A stretch of DNA of 44,861 nucleotides from CAYJEQ01 sp964369235 (lineage in GTDB: Bacteria > Bacillota > Clostridia > Oscillospirales > Ruminococcaceae): assembly GCA_964369235.1 (NCBI GenBank), contig CAYJEQ010000015.1, positions 1-44,861 of the forward strand, written 5' to 3'. Shown one piece after another: positions 32,666 to 41,104 of the stretch. Under the pieces are notes generated by a model. That model was not told the DNA's origin. It searched no databases and saw nothing but the letters and a program-made list of their open reading frames with translations. The position numbers and the translations under genes are program-made. How positions within the stretch are numbered: position 1 is the stretch's first letter; every line of letters starts with the position of its first letter.

Positions 32666-33508
32666 CTACAATAATGCCTTTTTCTTAAATAAGGCAAATA
32701 GCTTTAATAAATTCTCCTCGTCAGTTGTATAACTGCCGATTGGTCTTGGGTTAGCGGTGTAATAACCATGGAAATCTGAGCCTCCAGTTAGTATTAGACC
32801 GTGTTCCTTTGCTAGTTCTTTGCATTTTTCTTTAGTGTCCTCTGTGGATGTGGGGTGATTAATTTCTAGTCCGTCTAACAGACCTTGCTTTGCTAGATCT
32901 GAGGCAAGCTCTAAGGAATCAAATATCTCAGGATGAGCAATAACTGCAACCCCTTTTGACTCTTTTATGGTGTTCATTACATCGTAAACATCTGGAAAAT
33001 CAGGTGTGACTCTACAAATGCCATGTTTCTGAGAAAAAAGATGTACATACTCCTCACCATAGATAGAATTAGCATAACCTAAATCCATCAGTGCTTGCAT
33101 TATATGAGCTTTATGTAGGGCTTTACTCCCTGCACGATATCTCATAACATGCTCCTGTGTTACAGGATAATGTTTCATCACTAACTTAAGCATTTCCTCT
33201 GCTGAGGAATTTCTCGCCTCTACATTTTTGTTGCAGATTCCCTCTAGTCTATCTTGATAAACCGGATTGTAACAAAGAACATGAACTTTTTTATTTCTTT
33301 CTTTGTCCATACAGGAAATTTCTACACCGGGCATAATATGTATCCCTAGTCGCTTACCTACTATGGCTGCTCTAGTTATACCTGCAAAACTATCGTGGTC
33401 AGTAATTGCTAAAAAGTCCATTTTTGCGCGTTTCGCGTAAAAAACAACATCATCAATACTCATGGAACCGTCTGATATTTTGGTATGACAATGAAGATCT
33501 CCGATCAT
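32666..33508 (-). CDS. PHP domain phosphoesterase (TrpH / nucleoside 3',5'-bisphosphate phosphatase type)
   Basis: A 280-residue metal-dependent phosphoesterase. Seen: GDLHCHTKISDGSMS at the N terminus, AITDHDSFAG, GVEISC, the histidines in AVIAHPEIFD, and the C-terminal TGGSDFHG, which together form the three-metal PHP site. E. coli homologue RNase AM (YciV) removes 3'-phosphates of 3',5'-bisphosphates and degrades short RNA from the 5' end; the same activity is likely here. Start ATG 33508 follows TAGGAGG. Confidence 0.9.
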   Translation of the reverse strand: MIGDLHCHTKISDGSMSIDDVVFYAKRAKMDFLAITDHDSFAGITRAAIVGKRLGIHIMPGVEISCMDKERNKKVHVLCYNPVYQDRLEGICNKNVEARNSSAEEMLKLVMKHYPVTQEHVMRYRAGSKALHKAHIMQALMDLGYANSIYGEEYVHLFSQKHGICRVTPDFPDVYDVMNTIKESKGVAVIAHPEIFDSLELASDLAKQGLLDGLEINHPTSTEDTKEKCKELAKEHGLILTGGSDFHGYYTANPRPIGSYTTDEENLLKLFALFKKKALL

Positions 33509-33653
33509 TGAAGCACCTCCTATTATTAACCCTATAAGTAACCAAATTTATATAAAACATGGTTACTATAAAGTCATTATACAATATATGGTTATAAAAT
33601 TCAAGAAATAGATATGAATTTACAACAAAAATTTTGTTTCTAATTAATTGCTG

Positions 33654-33682
33654 TTGAATAACCATGAAAAAAATGCTATACT
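33654..33682 (+). promoter_or_regulatory. Promoter of the dnaD-dnaI-deoC group
   Basis: TTGAAT (33654-33659), a 17-nt spacer and TATACT (33677-33682). Downstream, ACTGTA..TTTTACA and TGTAAAATACAGT form a long-loop hairpin in the leader before dnaD. Confidence 0.75.
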
Positions 33683-33769
33683 GTACTGTAAAGTATTTTT
33701 ACATGACCTATATTAAATTTAGGTGTAAAATACAGTGAAACTAAGTGTAGATTATGATTAGGTGAATTA

Positions 33770-34750
33770 ATGAGTTATAAAATTAATATGGCACATTTTG
33801 CTGGAATATTCCCAATGCCTAATAGCATTGTTGATAAGCATATAAGATTTGCCTCAGAAATGTCCATAAAAACCCTTTTGATTATTATGAGAAATAGCGA
33901 AAATCCTCCCAGTCCCCAGATAATAACACAGATATTAGGTGTTGATACTGTGGCGGAAATTGAGGAAGCTATACTTTATTGGAGCGACCTTGGTGTGCTA
34001 GTATCTGAAGTATCTACTTCTCCTGAAGATATTACCCCTGTTCCTGCTCATACACCCCTGCCAATAGCTAAAACCACCACAGCAAAAACCATTGTTAAGG
34101 CAACAGAAAAAAACCAAATGGAGCGACAGGAAGTTTTAGATTATATCAGCAGTCATCAGGAAGTAAATAATTTAATCCATGAAATACAGGCAATCACAGG
34201 TAAAAATCTAACCTCCACAGATCTTAGAGTTATCGTATCCTTACACAGCCACTATGGGCTGTCCTCTGAGTACATTATTATGGCTGTTATCTACTGTAAA
34301 CAGCGTGATAAGCTAGGTATGAGATATGTGGAAAGCCTTATAATAAGTTGGACAGAAAAAGACATCTATGATGCAGAAACACTGGATAAATTTATTAAAG
34401 CAGAAGCTCAAAGGAACAAGCTTGAAAGCAAAGTCCAGTCTGCCCTAGGTTTATCCAATCGTATCTTAGTAGCTAAAGAGAAGAAATTTATTGATACATG
34501 GTGCAATAAATATAAATTTGATATAAAGATGATTAAACTTGCCTATGAGCGAACTATTGAGTCCATCGGTACTCTTAACTTTGCATATGTGGACAAGATA
34601 CTGGAAAGCTGGCATAAAAAAGGCATTAAAACCCCTAAAGATGCTGTGGAAGAAGCAAACCAGTTTAAGAAATCTAATAGCGAAGATGACAAACCTTCCT
34701 ACAGCCATGATGAACTAGATAAACTAATCTACAAAGACTATATGAAATAG
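33770..34750 (+). CDS. DnaD-type primosomal protein
   Basis: A 326-residue protein of the DnaD/DnaB replication-initiation family, which remodels DNA and helps load the replicative helicase. The N-terminal winged-helix-like region (about 1-90; AGIFPMPNSIVDKHI) is followed by a linker with Pro and Thr, and the DnaB_2 domain (about 125-275) with YVESLIISW, matching the family's YxxxIxxW motif. A second, related helical segment (FAYVDKILESWHKKGI) follows. It starts the primosome pair; the helicase-loader gene begins 13 bp after it. Start ATG 33770 has a GGTGAATTA leader. Confidence 0.9.
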   Translation: MSYKINMAHFAGIFPMPNSIVDKHIRFASEMSIKTLLIIMRNSENPPSPQIITQILGVDTVAEIEEAILYWSDLGVLVSEVSTSPEDITPVPAHTPLPIAKTTTAKTIVKATEKNQMERQEVLDYISSHQEVNNLIHEIQAITGKNLTSTDLRVIVSLHSHYGLSSEYIIMAVIYCKQRDKLGMRYVESLIISWTEKDIYDAETLDKFIKAEAQRNKLESKVQSALGLSNRILVAKEKKFIDTWCNKYKFDIKMIKLAYERTIESIGTLNFAYVDKILESWHKKGIKTPKDAVEEANQFKKSNSEDDKPSYSHDELDKLIYKDYMK

Positions 34751-34763
34751 GAGTGATTATCTC

Positions 34764-35756
34764 ATGGGCTATCCTAAAGAACTTAAAGAACATGCCTACA
34801 ACATCTTAGCACAGAGAAAAACCTCTGCTCGTGATAGATCTCAGTATAATAAACAACATGCCCAAAGCCTTATTCCAGAGCTTATTGATATTCAGCGACA
34901 ACTTGCTACTACAGGTGCTAGGGTATCCTCTATAATCGTAAGAGGTGGCAATGTGGAGGAAAACATTGCAGCCCTTAAAGAAGAAAACCTTAACCTACAG
35001 GCTAGGCGTGCTGAACTGCTTATGGTTAATGGATTACCACTGGACTACCTAGAGCCAAAGCACAGCTGCGAGCTGTGTCAGGACAGTGGATATGTAGGAA
35101 ATAAAATCTGTAGTTGCCATGAGCTACTACTTAAACAGCTAACCTTTGAGAAACTTTCTGGAGAGGTTAAGCTGGCAAGTTTTAATTTTGATAATTTTGA
35201 CCTTAACTACTACCCTAACACCAAGGAAGAAGGCAGTAACTATTCTCCTAGAATGGTAATGGAGTCTAACTACAGGCGTGCAGTGGAATATGCTGATAAA
35301 TTTACCATTTACTCCCCTAGCCTACTGCTACTGGGAAAAACAGGACTAGGGAAAACCCATCTGTCTGTTGCCATTGCAGGTAAGGTTATTGAAAAAGGAT
35401 ATAATGTACTATACACCTCAGCACAAAATCTTTTGTTTAAGTTAGAGAGAGAGAAATTCTCCTCGGTTAATGTTACAGGTTACGACGATTATATGTCGGT
35501 GGTACTAGAAGCTGACCTACTTATAATAGATGATTTAGGAGCTGAGTTTTCCACTAGCTTTACAGTGTCTACTATCTACAACATAATTAATACTAGACAG
35601 CTACAAGGCAGACCTACTATTATTAACTCTAACCTAGATAATACAAAAAAATTACAAGAAGCATACTCTGAGCGATTTGTTTCAAGACTTCTTGGAAACT
35701 ACACCCTACTTACCTTTAAAGGTGAGGATATAAGAATTAAAAAGAAATACCAGTAA
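34764..35756 (+). CDS. dnaI: DnaI/DnaC-type helicase-loader ATPase
   Basis: A 330-residue AAA+ ATPase that loads the replicative helicase. The N-terminal half has a cysteine-rich zinc motif, HSCELCQDSGYVGNKICSCH (about 95-115). The C-terminal half has Walker A LLGKTGLGKTHLSVA (about 190), Walker B ADLLIIDDLGAE and the C-terminal arginine SERFVSRLLGNY. The N-terminal coiled region is typical of DnaC-like proteins in Clostridia. It follows dnaD by 13 bp and precedes deoC by 12 bp, so one operon. Confidence 0.93.
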   Translation: MGYPKELKEHAYNILAQRKTSARDRSQYNKQHAQSLIPELIDIQRQLATTGARVSSIIVRGGNVEENIAALKEENLNLQARRAELLMVNGLPLDYLEPKHSCELCQDSGYVGNKICSCHELLLKQLTFEKLSGEVKLASFNFDNFDLNYYPNTKEEGSNYSPRMVMESNYRRAVEYADKFTIYSPSLLLLGKTGLGKTHLSVAIAGKVIEKGYNVLYTSAQNLLFKLEREKFSSVNVTGYDDYMSVVLEADLLIIDDLGAEFSTSFTVSTIYNIINTRQLQGRPTIINSNLDNTKKLQEAYSERFVSRLLGNYTLLTFKGEDIRIKKKYQ

Positions 35757-35768
35757 GGAGATTTTATT

Positions 35769-36437
35769 ATGAACACACAGGAAATCCTACAAAAAGTTGA
35801 CCACACATACCTAAAGCCAGAGGCTACATTTGCAGATATTAAGAAACTATGTGATGAAGCTAAGGAGTTTGCTACTGCTTCTATCTGTATTAACACCTGT
35901 TATGTTAAGGAAGCTGTAGAGTATCTACAGGGCGCTGTTCCAGTATGTGCTGTAATTGGTTTCCCTCTAGGGGCTATGAGCACTGCTAGTAAGGCATTTG
36001 AAACAAAACAGGCTCTAGCAGATGGTGCACAGGAAATTGATATGGTTATTAATATCGGGAAGTTAAAGTCTGGTGACTTTGATTATGTTCTTGAGGATAT
36101 TAAAGCAGTTAAGGCAGTAATGGGCGATAAAATCCTAAAGGTAATTATCGAAGCATGCCTTCTAACAGATGAAGAAAAGGCAAAAATGTGTCACATTGTA
36201 GCTGAGTCTGGTGCTGAGTACATTAAGACTTCTACAGGTTTCTCCACAGGTGGAGCTACCTTTGCTGACATTGAGCTATTCTATAAAGAAATCGGTGGCA
36301 AGATTAAGATCAAAGCTGCTGGTGGTATCAAAACAGTTGATGATATGATTAAGTTTATCCAGCTAGGTGCAGACCGTCTAGGCACTAGCTCAGCAATCAA
36401 AATCATCCAGAACGAATCCGTAGGAAATAGCTATTAA
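35769..36437 (+). CDS. deoC: Deoxyribose-phosphate aldolase
   Basis: A 222-residue class I aldolase that splits deoxyribose-5-phosphate to acetaldehyde and glyceraldehyde-3-phosphate in nucleoside breakdown. Seen: VDHTYLKPEATFADI, SICINTCYVKEAVEYL, CAVIGFPLGAMSTASKAFE, a proton-relay Lys in LKVIIEACLL, and the Schiff-base lysine in EYIKTSTGFSTGGAT, with IKAAGGIKT. Length is typical. It starts behind AAGGAGA 12 bp after dnaI. Confidence 0.97.
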   Translation: MNTQEILQKVDHTYLKPEATFADIKKLCDEAKEFATASICINTCYVKEAVEYLQGAVPVCAVIGFPLGAMSTASKAFETKQALADGAQEIDMVINIGKLKSGDFDYVLEDIKAVKAVMGDKILKVIIEACLLTDEEKAKMCHIVAESGAEYIKTSTGFSTGGATFADIELFYKEIGGKIKIKAAGGIKTVDDMIKFIQLGADRLGTSSAIKIIQNESVGNSY

Positions 36438-36485
36438 GATAAACTTATAGCTAAGATAAGCCCCCAAGAAAGGTATGGTTTTACA

Positions 36486-37817
36486 TTGAAAGAACAGGAT
36501 AAATTTTATTACAAGTACACCCCTAAGGCAAGAGCCGAAAAAGTAAAGAAAAAACAGCAGAACAAAAACATTATCTGGGAAGATTTTGAAGATGAAGATG
36601 ATGATCTAGAAGATTATGCTCCTCGAGCTGGTGGTAAGAAGGTAGTACCTGTTGAGGTTACTATGACACAAGCAGAGATTAAGAGCTGTCCACATTACAA
36701 AAAGTGTAATGGTTGTCAGCTACAAAATCTTGACTACCCATCACAGATTAGATTTAAGCAGAAATCCCTTCGTGATAAGATCGGTAACCTTGCTAAGGTA
36801 AACCCGATTATCACAATGGAAGACCCTACCCACTATCGTAATAAAGCCTCCTGTGCTTTCTCTACTGATAGATACAATAAACCACTACATGGTGTATTCC
36901 AGTCTAAGACTAAGCATGTAGTTAAGGTTAAAAACTGTATGGTACAGGATAAGATTTCCAATAAAATAATTGAATCTGTGGCAAAAATCGTATATGACTT
37001 TAAACTACAGCCTTATAATTCTATGAAGGATCGTGGTTTCTTTAGACATGTTCTTGTACGCCGTTCCTTTACAACTGGGGAAGTTATGGTGGTTCTTGTA
37101 ACTAAATCCCCTATCTTTGCCAATGGTAACTCCTTTGCTAAGGCACTGCTAAAGCGCCACCCTGACATAACCACCATTGTACACTGTATCAACGATAGTG
37201 AAGTGGATATGCTAGTAGGTAGAACAGGTAAGGTTTTACATGGTAATGGCTATATTCATGATAAACTAATGGGCCTAACATTTAAGATTTCCCCTCAGTC
37301 CTTCTATCAGATTAATCCTGTTCAGACTGATAAACTATACAGTAAAGCCCTAGAGCTTGCTAAAATCTCTAAAACTGACATTGTTGTTGATGCTTATTGT
37401 GGTACTGGTACAATTGGTATGCTTGCCAGCAAAGATGCTAATGTAGTTATCGGTATAGAACAGAATGCTGAAGCAGTTCGTGATGCTAAATCCAATGCAA
37501 GATTAAATGGAATTAAGAATATCTCTTTCCACTGTGGTGACGCAGGTAAAACTATGGTTAACATGGTTGAAGAAGGTGTAAATATCGACCTACTTATAAT
37601 GGACCCACCAAGAACAGGTAGTGACATTACCTTCTTAGATGCTATCTCAAATGCAAAACCTAAGAAGATTGTATATATTTCCTGTAATCCTAATTCCTTA
37701 ACAAGAGATCTTAAAAAACTTACCTCTTTTGGTTATAAAGTAAGCCCTATTACACCTGTGGACATGTTCCCTTACACTAATCATATAGAAAGTGTCTGTC
37801 TGTTAACTAGGGGTTAA
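36486..37817 (+). CDS. Second RlmD/TrmA-type RNA (uracil-5-)-methyltransferase, no TRAM domain
   Basis: A 443-residue paralogue of the gene at 27759. The first 65 residues are a lysine-rich then strongly acidic extension (EDFEDEDDDLED) instead of a TRAM domain. Iron-sulfur cysteines are in CPHYKKCNGCQLQNL; the C-terminal methylase core has DAYCGTGTIGMLA, DPPRTGSD and the catalytic cysteine in YISCNPNSLTRD. Start is TTG 36486, 12 nt after AAGAAAGG; an ATG at 36475 opens only a four-codon frame (MVLH) that stops within the TTG start. Target RNA unknown. Confidence 0.88.
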   Translation: MKEQDKFYYKYTPKARAEKVKKKQQNKNIIWEDFEDEDDDLEDYAPRAGGKKVVPVEVTMTQAEIKSCPHYKKCNGCQLQNLDYPSQIRFKQKSLRDKIGNLAKVNPIITMEDPTHYRNKASCAFSTDRYNKPLHGVFQSKTKHVVKVKNCMVQDKISNKIIESVAKIVYDFKLQPYNSMKDRGFFRHVLVRRSFTTGEVMVVLVTKSPIFANGNSFAKALLKRHPDITTIVHCINDSEVDMLVGRTGKVLHGNGYIHDKLMGLTFKISPQSFYQINPVQTDKLYSKALELAKISKTDIVVDAYCGTGTIGMLASKDANVVIGIEQNAEAVRDAKSNARLNGIKNISFHCGDAGKTMVNMVEEGVNIDLLIMDPPRTGSDITFLDAISNAKPKKIVYISCNPNSLTRDLKKLTSFGYKVSPITPVDMFPYTNHIESVCLLTRG

Positions 37818-37838
37818 TTACATTATTAAAACATAAAA

Positions 37839-37880
37839 ATTCAGGGTGTATTCGCAGTTTTTCGAATACACCCTGAATTA
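37839..37880. terminator. Bidirectional terminator between the methyltransferase and deacetylase genes
   Basis: ATTCAGGGTGTATTCG (37839-37854) pairs exactly with CGAATACACCCTGAAT (about 37863-37878). A and T runs on both sides allow use by the convergent genes. Confidence 0.9.
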
Positions 37881-37907
37881 ATTTTACTCATTAAGTAGTT
37901 TGTGTGA

Positions 37908-37946
37908 ACTTCTGTTGGGGTACTGCCCCAACATTTGCTATAAAAC
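37908..37946. repeat. Decayed MITE, copy C, central palindrome deleted
   Basis: TTCTGTTGGGGTACTG is fused directly to CCCCAACATTTGCTATA. These blocks match the two halves of the 90-bp MITE with the middle removed. The outer GG ends have drifted and I see no target duplication. Confidence 0.75.
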
Positions 37947-37950
37947 TATT

Positions 37951-38775
37951 TTATATTAGATTATGATATTTTAGTAGATACTCTGCCACCTGTTCATTAG
38001 TTGCAAACCATGCACCTTGTTTATCCATATAGATAAGTAACTCTTTAAAACACTTAATAGATCCTGCTCTAGCCATAAACTGAGGATGTAGCACAAAGTT
38101 TATACTGCTTCCCTGTTCTAATAGGCTGTCAAATTCATCTTTCCAGATTTCGCACATCTCCATAGGTGATTTGTACTCATATCTTTCTGGAGAACTATCA
38201 GTATAAAAATCATAGGCTGTATCATCAAAGATAGAATCCTTAGGAAGCTCTACTAATGGCACTTCCTTACCATCTATTTTGTGGATATAAGGCCCGTCAG
38301 TATTCCGATAGTTAGAGCTGTATATATATCCATGTTTTAGAAATAATTCTAGGCTGTAATCATGGATAACCCCACCTGGCCCACGATGTCCTTTTAGTGG
38401 CTTTCCTGTAATACTTTGAAATATCTCATTACATCTTGTCATAGTAGCATCTTCTTCCTCAAAGGTTGTATGAATGCTTTCTTCATGATAGTAACCATGA
38501 AATCCTATTTCATGCCCCTTATCCCCTATTGCTTTTGACACCTGTGGATAATCGTCTGCTACCACCCCAGGAATAAAAAATGTAGCCTTAATATCTAACT
38601 CATCTAGAAGCTTTAATATTCGTGGAATGCCCTGTTTAGGCCCATACTTACCACGAGAAAGATTGGTAATATGATTAGCATTACCGTCCCCTCTAGTAGT
38701 CCACATGGTTTCAGCATCTAGGTCAAAGGCTAACATAACTGCAATCTGCTTATTATTAGGCCAATTATATTTCAT
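37951..38775 (-). CDS. Polysaccharide deacetylase family protein (PgdA/PuuE-like), second of pair
   Basis: A 274-residue carbohydrate esterase family 4 (NodB) protein. Seen: IAVMLAFDLDAETMW with the catalytic Asp region, RILKLLDELDIKATFFIPG, KGHEIGFHGYYHEES (metal histidines) and GHRGPGG. It resembles HP0310 of Helicobacter and the PuuE allantoinase group, cytoplasmic relatives acting on small C-N bonds or on sugars. There is no signal peptide. Start ATG 38775, 10 nt after AAGAAGGG; it overlaps the upstream paralogue by 11 bp, so translation is coupled. Confidence 0.88.
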   Translation of the reverse strand: MKYNWPNNKQIAVMLAFDLDAETMWTTRGDGNANHITNLSRGKYGPKQGIPRILKLLDELDIKATFFIPGVVADDYPQVSKAIGDKGHEIGFHGYYHEESIHTTFEEEDATMTRCNEIFQSITGKPLKGHRGPGGVIHDYSLELFLKHGYIYSSNYRNTDGPYIHKIDGKEVPLVELPKDSIFDDTAYDFYTDSSPERYEYKSPMEMCEIWKDEFDSLLEQGSSINFVLHPQFMARAGSIKCFKELLIYMDKQGAWFATNEQVAEYLLKYHNLI

Positions 38776-39640
38776 TATTTTCAGTCCCTTCTTCATAGGA
38801 TAAGATATACTCTGCCACCTGCTGACAACTTGCTATCCAAGCACCATTGTCCTTCATATAATCAATAAAATCACCTAATGCATTTAGTCTAGACAATCTA
38901 CCTATTAATTGTGGATGTAGTTTAAGGACAAAGATTTTATCCCCTTCCTCAGCTAGAGCATCAAATTCATTCTTCCAGATTGATATTACCTCTCTATTAG
39001 TATACATAGAGCGATTAGCTGGATCGGAAAAAGTGAAATAAAAATATGTAAAATCATCGGTTATTATATCAGTTGGTAGCTCTACCATCTTCTTCCCCTT
39101 AGCCTCTACCACATAGCCATAATCACAGTCCTTCATTGACGAACTATAAATATAATCCCTCTCAGCCATTAATTCATATGTAAAGGGATGTATAATACTC
39201 TCTGGGCCACGATGACCTTTAGGTCCTTTACCTGTAATAGATTTTATTAAAGCTTCTGCCTTATCCATATAGTCTATCTCGGTTTCTTTATCTATGCCTC
39301 TTACAGATTCATGATTATAGCCATGGTAGGAAATCTCATGTCCGGCTTTGTGAATATCTCTGGCAATCTCTGGATAGTCCTCTATCATCTTCCCCGGTAT
39401 GAAAAAAGTAGTGTGGATTTCTTTTTCCTTTAATAGATTTAAACATCTATATATACCCTCATCTATTCCATACATTCCTCTGGAGTGATCTGCAAATCCT
39501 ATATGTTTCCCCTTGCTTACTGCTCTAGATTCTCTCAGTAAGGGCCCGTCAAAATCAAAGGTTATCATTACTGCTATTTTCTTACCATCTTTCCAACTTA
39601 TACCACTACCTAATGTTATACCATCTAAATATTCACTCAT
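38765..39640 (-). CDS. Polysaccharide deacetylase family protein (PgdA/PuuE-like), first of pair
   Basis: A 291-residue paralogue of the next gene. Seen: IAVMITFDFDGPLL, LNLLKEKEIHTTFFIPG, AGHEISYHGYNHESV with the metal-binding histidine pattern, GHRGPES, and a C-terminal LKLHPQLIGR. The same layout as its neighbour indicates an old tandem duplication. Start ATG 39640 lies 12 nt after GAAAGG; the upstream ATG 39652 touches the site. No signal peptide. Divergent from the amino-acid transporter operon, hinting at a shared pathway for an amino-acid- or amide-like compound. Confidence 0.87.
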   Translation of the reverse strand: MSEYLDGITLGSGISWKDGKKIAVMITFDFDGPLLRESRAVSKGKHIGFADHSRGMYGIDEGIYRCLNLLKEKEIHTTFFIPGKMIEDYPEIARDIHKAGHEISYHGYNHESVRGIDKETEIDYMDKAEALIKSITGKGPKGHRGPESIIHPFTYELMAERDYIYSSSMKDCDYGYVVEAKGKKMVELPTDIITDDFTYFYFTFSDPANRSMYTNREVISIWKNEFDALAEEGDKIFVLKLHPQLIGRLSRLNALGDFIDYMKDNGAWIASCQQVAEYILSYEEGTENNEI

Positions 39641-39990
39641 ATTTATAACCATCCTTTCGCTAAGTATGCAAGTTTATATTCCAACAAAACTGCCTAAAAC
39701 CATAAATATTACTATTTAAAACTAGTTTTTTAAACTTACTCATTTAGGTGTATACTATGTATATCATTGTATAAAAATTAACATAAATAGTCAATAGACC
39801 CTAGTAGAATATTCTAATAATTCATTATATTTTAGTAATTATGCAGTGTTTTAACAAACCGCACTGTATTTATACATATAATATTCATAAATATTTTTAA
39901 AAACAATGGAAAACTATTGCATATTTATTCACAAGATGTTATGATATATCCATAGTTAGACCTAGACAACTAGGGCGAGCAAAATATAAG
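39641..39990. other. Divergent intergenic region, deacetylases / ABC transporter
   Basis: AT-rich with no gene. It contains the transporter promoter (39917-39945) and probably the deacetylase promoter. After the transcription start, TAGACC (39957-39962) and GGTCTA (39994-39999) can pair around a small CCTAG/CTAGG hairpin. Confidence 0.5.
39917..39945 (+). promoter_or_regulatory. Promoter of the amino-acid ABC transporter operon
   Basis: TTGCAT (39917-39922), a 17-nt spacer and TATGAT (39940-39945). The leader from here to the coding start is about 175 nt and ends in the structured element. Confidence 0.7.
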
Positions 39991-40002
39991 AATGGTCTAT
40001 AG

Positions 40003-40127
40003 TTTGAAACAAAGTTTCAAATACATGAATTTATTCATGTTAGAGTTTTGTGCTTTTCGGGGTTACTATGCCGAAATTTTGCCACTGGCAAAGCTCACAA
40101 AACCTCAAGAAAGGAATTAAGATTAAA
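40003..40127 (+). repeat. Structured 5' leader element (amino-acid-binding protein copy)
   Basis: TTTGAAA (40003-40009) pairs with TTTCAAA (40015-40021); CATGAAT/ATTCATG forms a second hairpin; GTTTTGTG (40045-40052) pairs exactly with CACAAAAC (40096-40103) and encloses TTTCGG/CCGAAA and TGCCA/TGGCA hairpins. AAGAAAGG (40107-40114) and the ATG follow at 13 nt. Confidence 0.8.
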
Positions 40128-40976
40128 ATGAAAAAAATTATTGCATTATTATTAATGTCCACAATGGTTTTAGCTGGTTGTTCCCAGCCAGCAGCTAGCA
40201 GCGAAGCTCCAGCAGATAGCTCCTCTACAGAAGCTAGCACAGCAGCTACTGCTGAGCCAGCAGAAGAAACTCCTGCTAACCCTCTAGAAGGTCAAACTAT
40301 AGTAGTTGGTTGTTCTTCAACTTTTGTTCCTTTTGAATCTGTTACTGTTAATGCAGATGGCAGTAAGGATCATGTTGGTATGAACATTGATATTATGGAA
40401 GCTATTGCTGAGAAAAACGGTGCTACTATAGAGTTCTCCGACATGCCTTTCAAAAGCCTTATTGGTGCTATTCAGGCTGGACATATCGACATGAACATCG
40501 GTGGTATGACTCCAACTGACGAGAGAAGAGAGTCCCTTGACTTTAGCGAAATCTACTTCTACCCAAGAAATGCTATTGTATATCAGGATACAAACAGCTA
40601 CCCTGACCTAGCTTCTCTAGATGGTAAAACAGTAGCTTACGCATTCGGCACAAACTACGAGAAGGTTGTAAACACAATCCCTAATGTAAATGGTGTTGGT
40701 ATCCAAGGTTCTCCTGCTTGTATCGAAGAAGTTAAAACAGGCCGTGCAGATGCAGCTGTTATCGATGGTGCTGGTGCTACAGAATTTATTAAAGTTAATG
40801 AAGGTCTAACACTTAGTCTACTAGAAAAGCAGGAAGCTGATGCATTCTCCATTGGTTTCCCAAAAGATTCACCTTACTACGAAACAGTTAACAACACTCT
40901 AATTGAAATGATGGAAAATGGCGAGCTTGATGCAATCATTGCTAACCACCTATCTGAAGAATTTATTATTGACTAG
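40128..40976 (+). CDS. Polar amino-acid ABC transporter substrate-binding lipoprotein
   Basis: A 282-residue solute-binding protein. The N terminus MKKIIALLLMSTMVLAGC is a lipoprotein signal with lipobox VLAGC (Cys18). A Ser/Ala/Glu-rich linker of about 45 residues follows, then the SBP family 3 fold: GQTIVVGCSSTFVPFES, VGMNIDIMEAIAEKNG, FKSLIGAIQAGHIDMNIGGM, TPTDERRESLDFSEIYF. Ligand is a polar or charged amino acid by family; specificity cannot be read. Start ATG 40128 was chosen over the in-frame GTG 40050 because it has the ribosome site and a clean signal peptide. Confidence 0.93.
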   Translation: MKKIIALLLMSTMVLAGCSQPAASSEAPADSSSTEASTAATAEPAEETPANPLEGQTIVVGCSSTFVPFESVTVNADGSKDHVGMNIDIMEAIAEKNGATIEFSDMPFKSLIGAIQAGHIDMNIGGMTPTDERRESLDFSEIYFYPRNAIVYQDTNSYPDLASLDGKTVAYAFGTNYEKVVNTIPNVNGVGIQGSPACIEEVKTGRADAAVIDGAGATEFIKVNEGLTLSLLEKQEADAFSIGFPKDSPYYETVNNTLIEMMENGELDAIIANHLSEEFIID

Positions 40977-40993
40977 TTAATTAATAAATATAT

Positions 40994-41029
40994 AATGCAA
41001 GCTATTATGTATATGTAATAGCTTGCATT
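40994..41029 (+). terminator. Hairpin between binding protein and permease genes
   Basis: AATGCAAGCTATTA (40994-41007) pairs exactly with TAATAGCTTGCATT (41016-41029); the tail AAGTTCTTTG is a weak T tract. Partial termination would give more binding protein than permease, a common pattern. Confidence 0.7.
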
Positions 41030-41104
41030 AAGTTCTTTGTTAGATTAAATAACAATTTTACCCAAATTAGATCACATCGGTTATTATGGAAGGATGTTTA
41101 TAAA

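Noticed and set aside
32660..33508. PHP-domain protein as a DNA polymerase or histidinol phosphatase
   Set aside because: Length of 280 residues and the TrpH-like GDLHCHTKISDG and TGGSDFHG pattern fit the stand-alone nucleotide phosphoesterase group; no polymerase or HisK features.
40050..40127. Start of the amino-acid-binding protein at GTG 40050
   Set aside because: This would put the leader element inside the protein and bury the lipoprotein signal; ATG 40128 has AAGAAAGG and a standard signal peptide.
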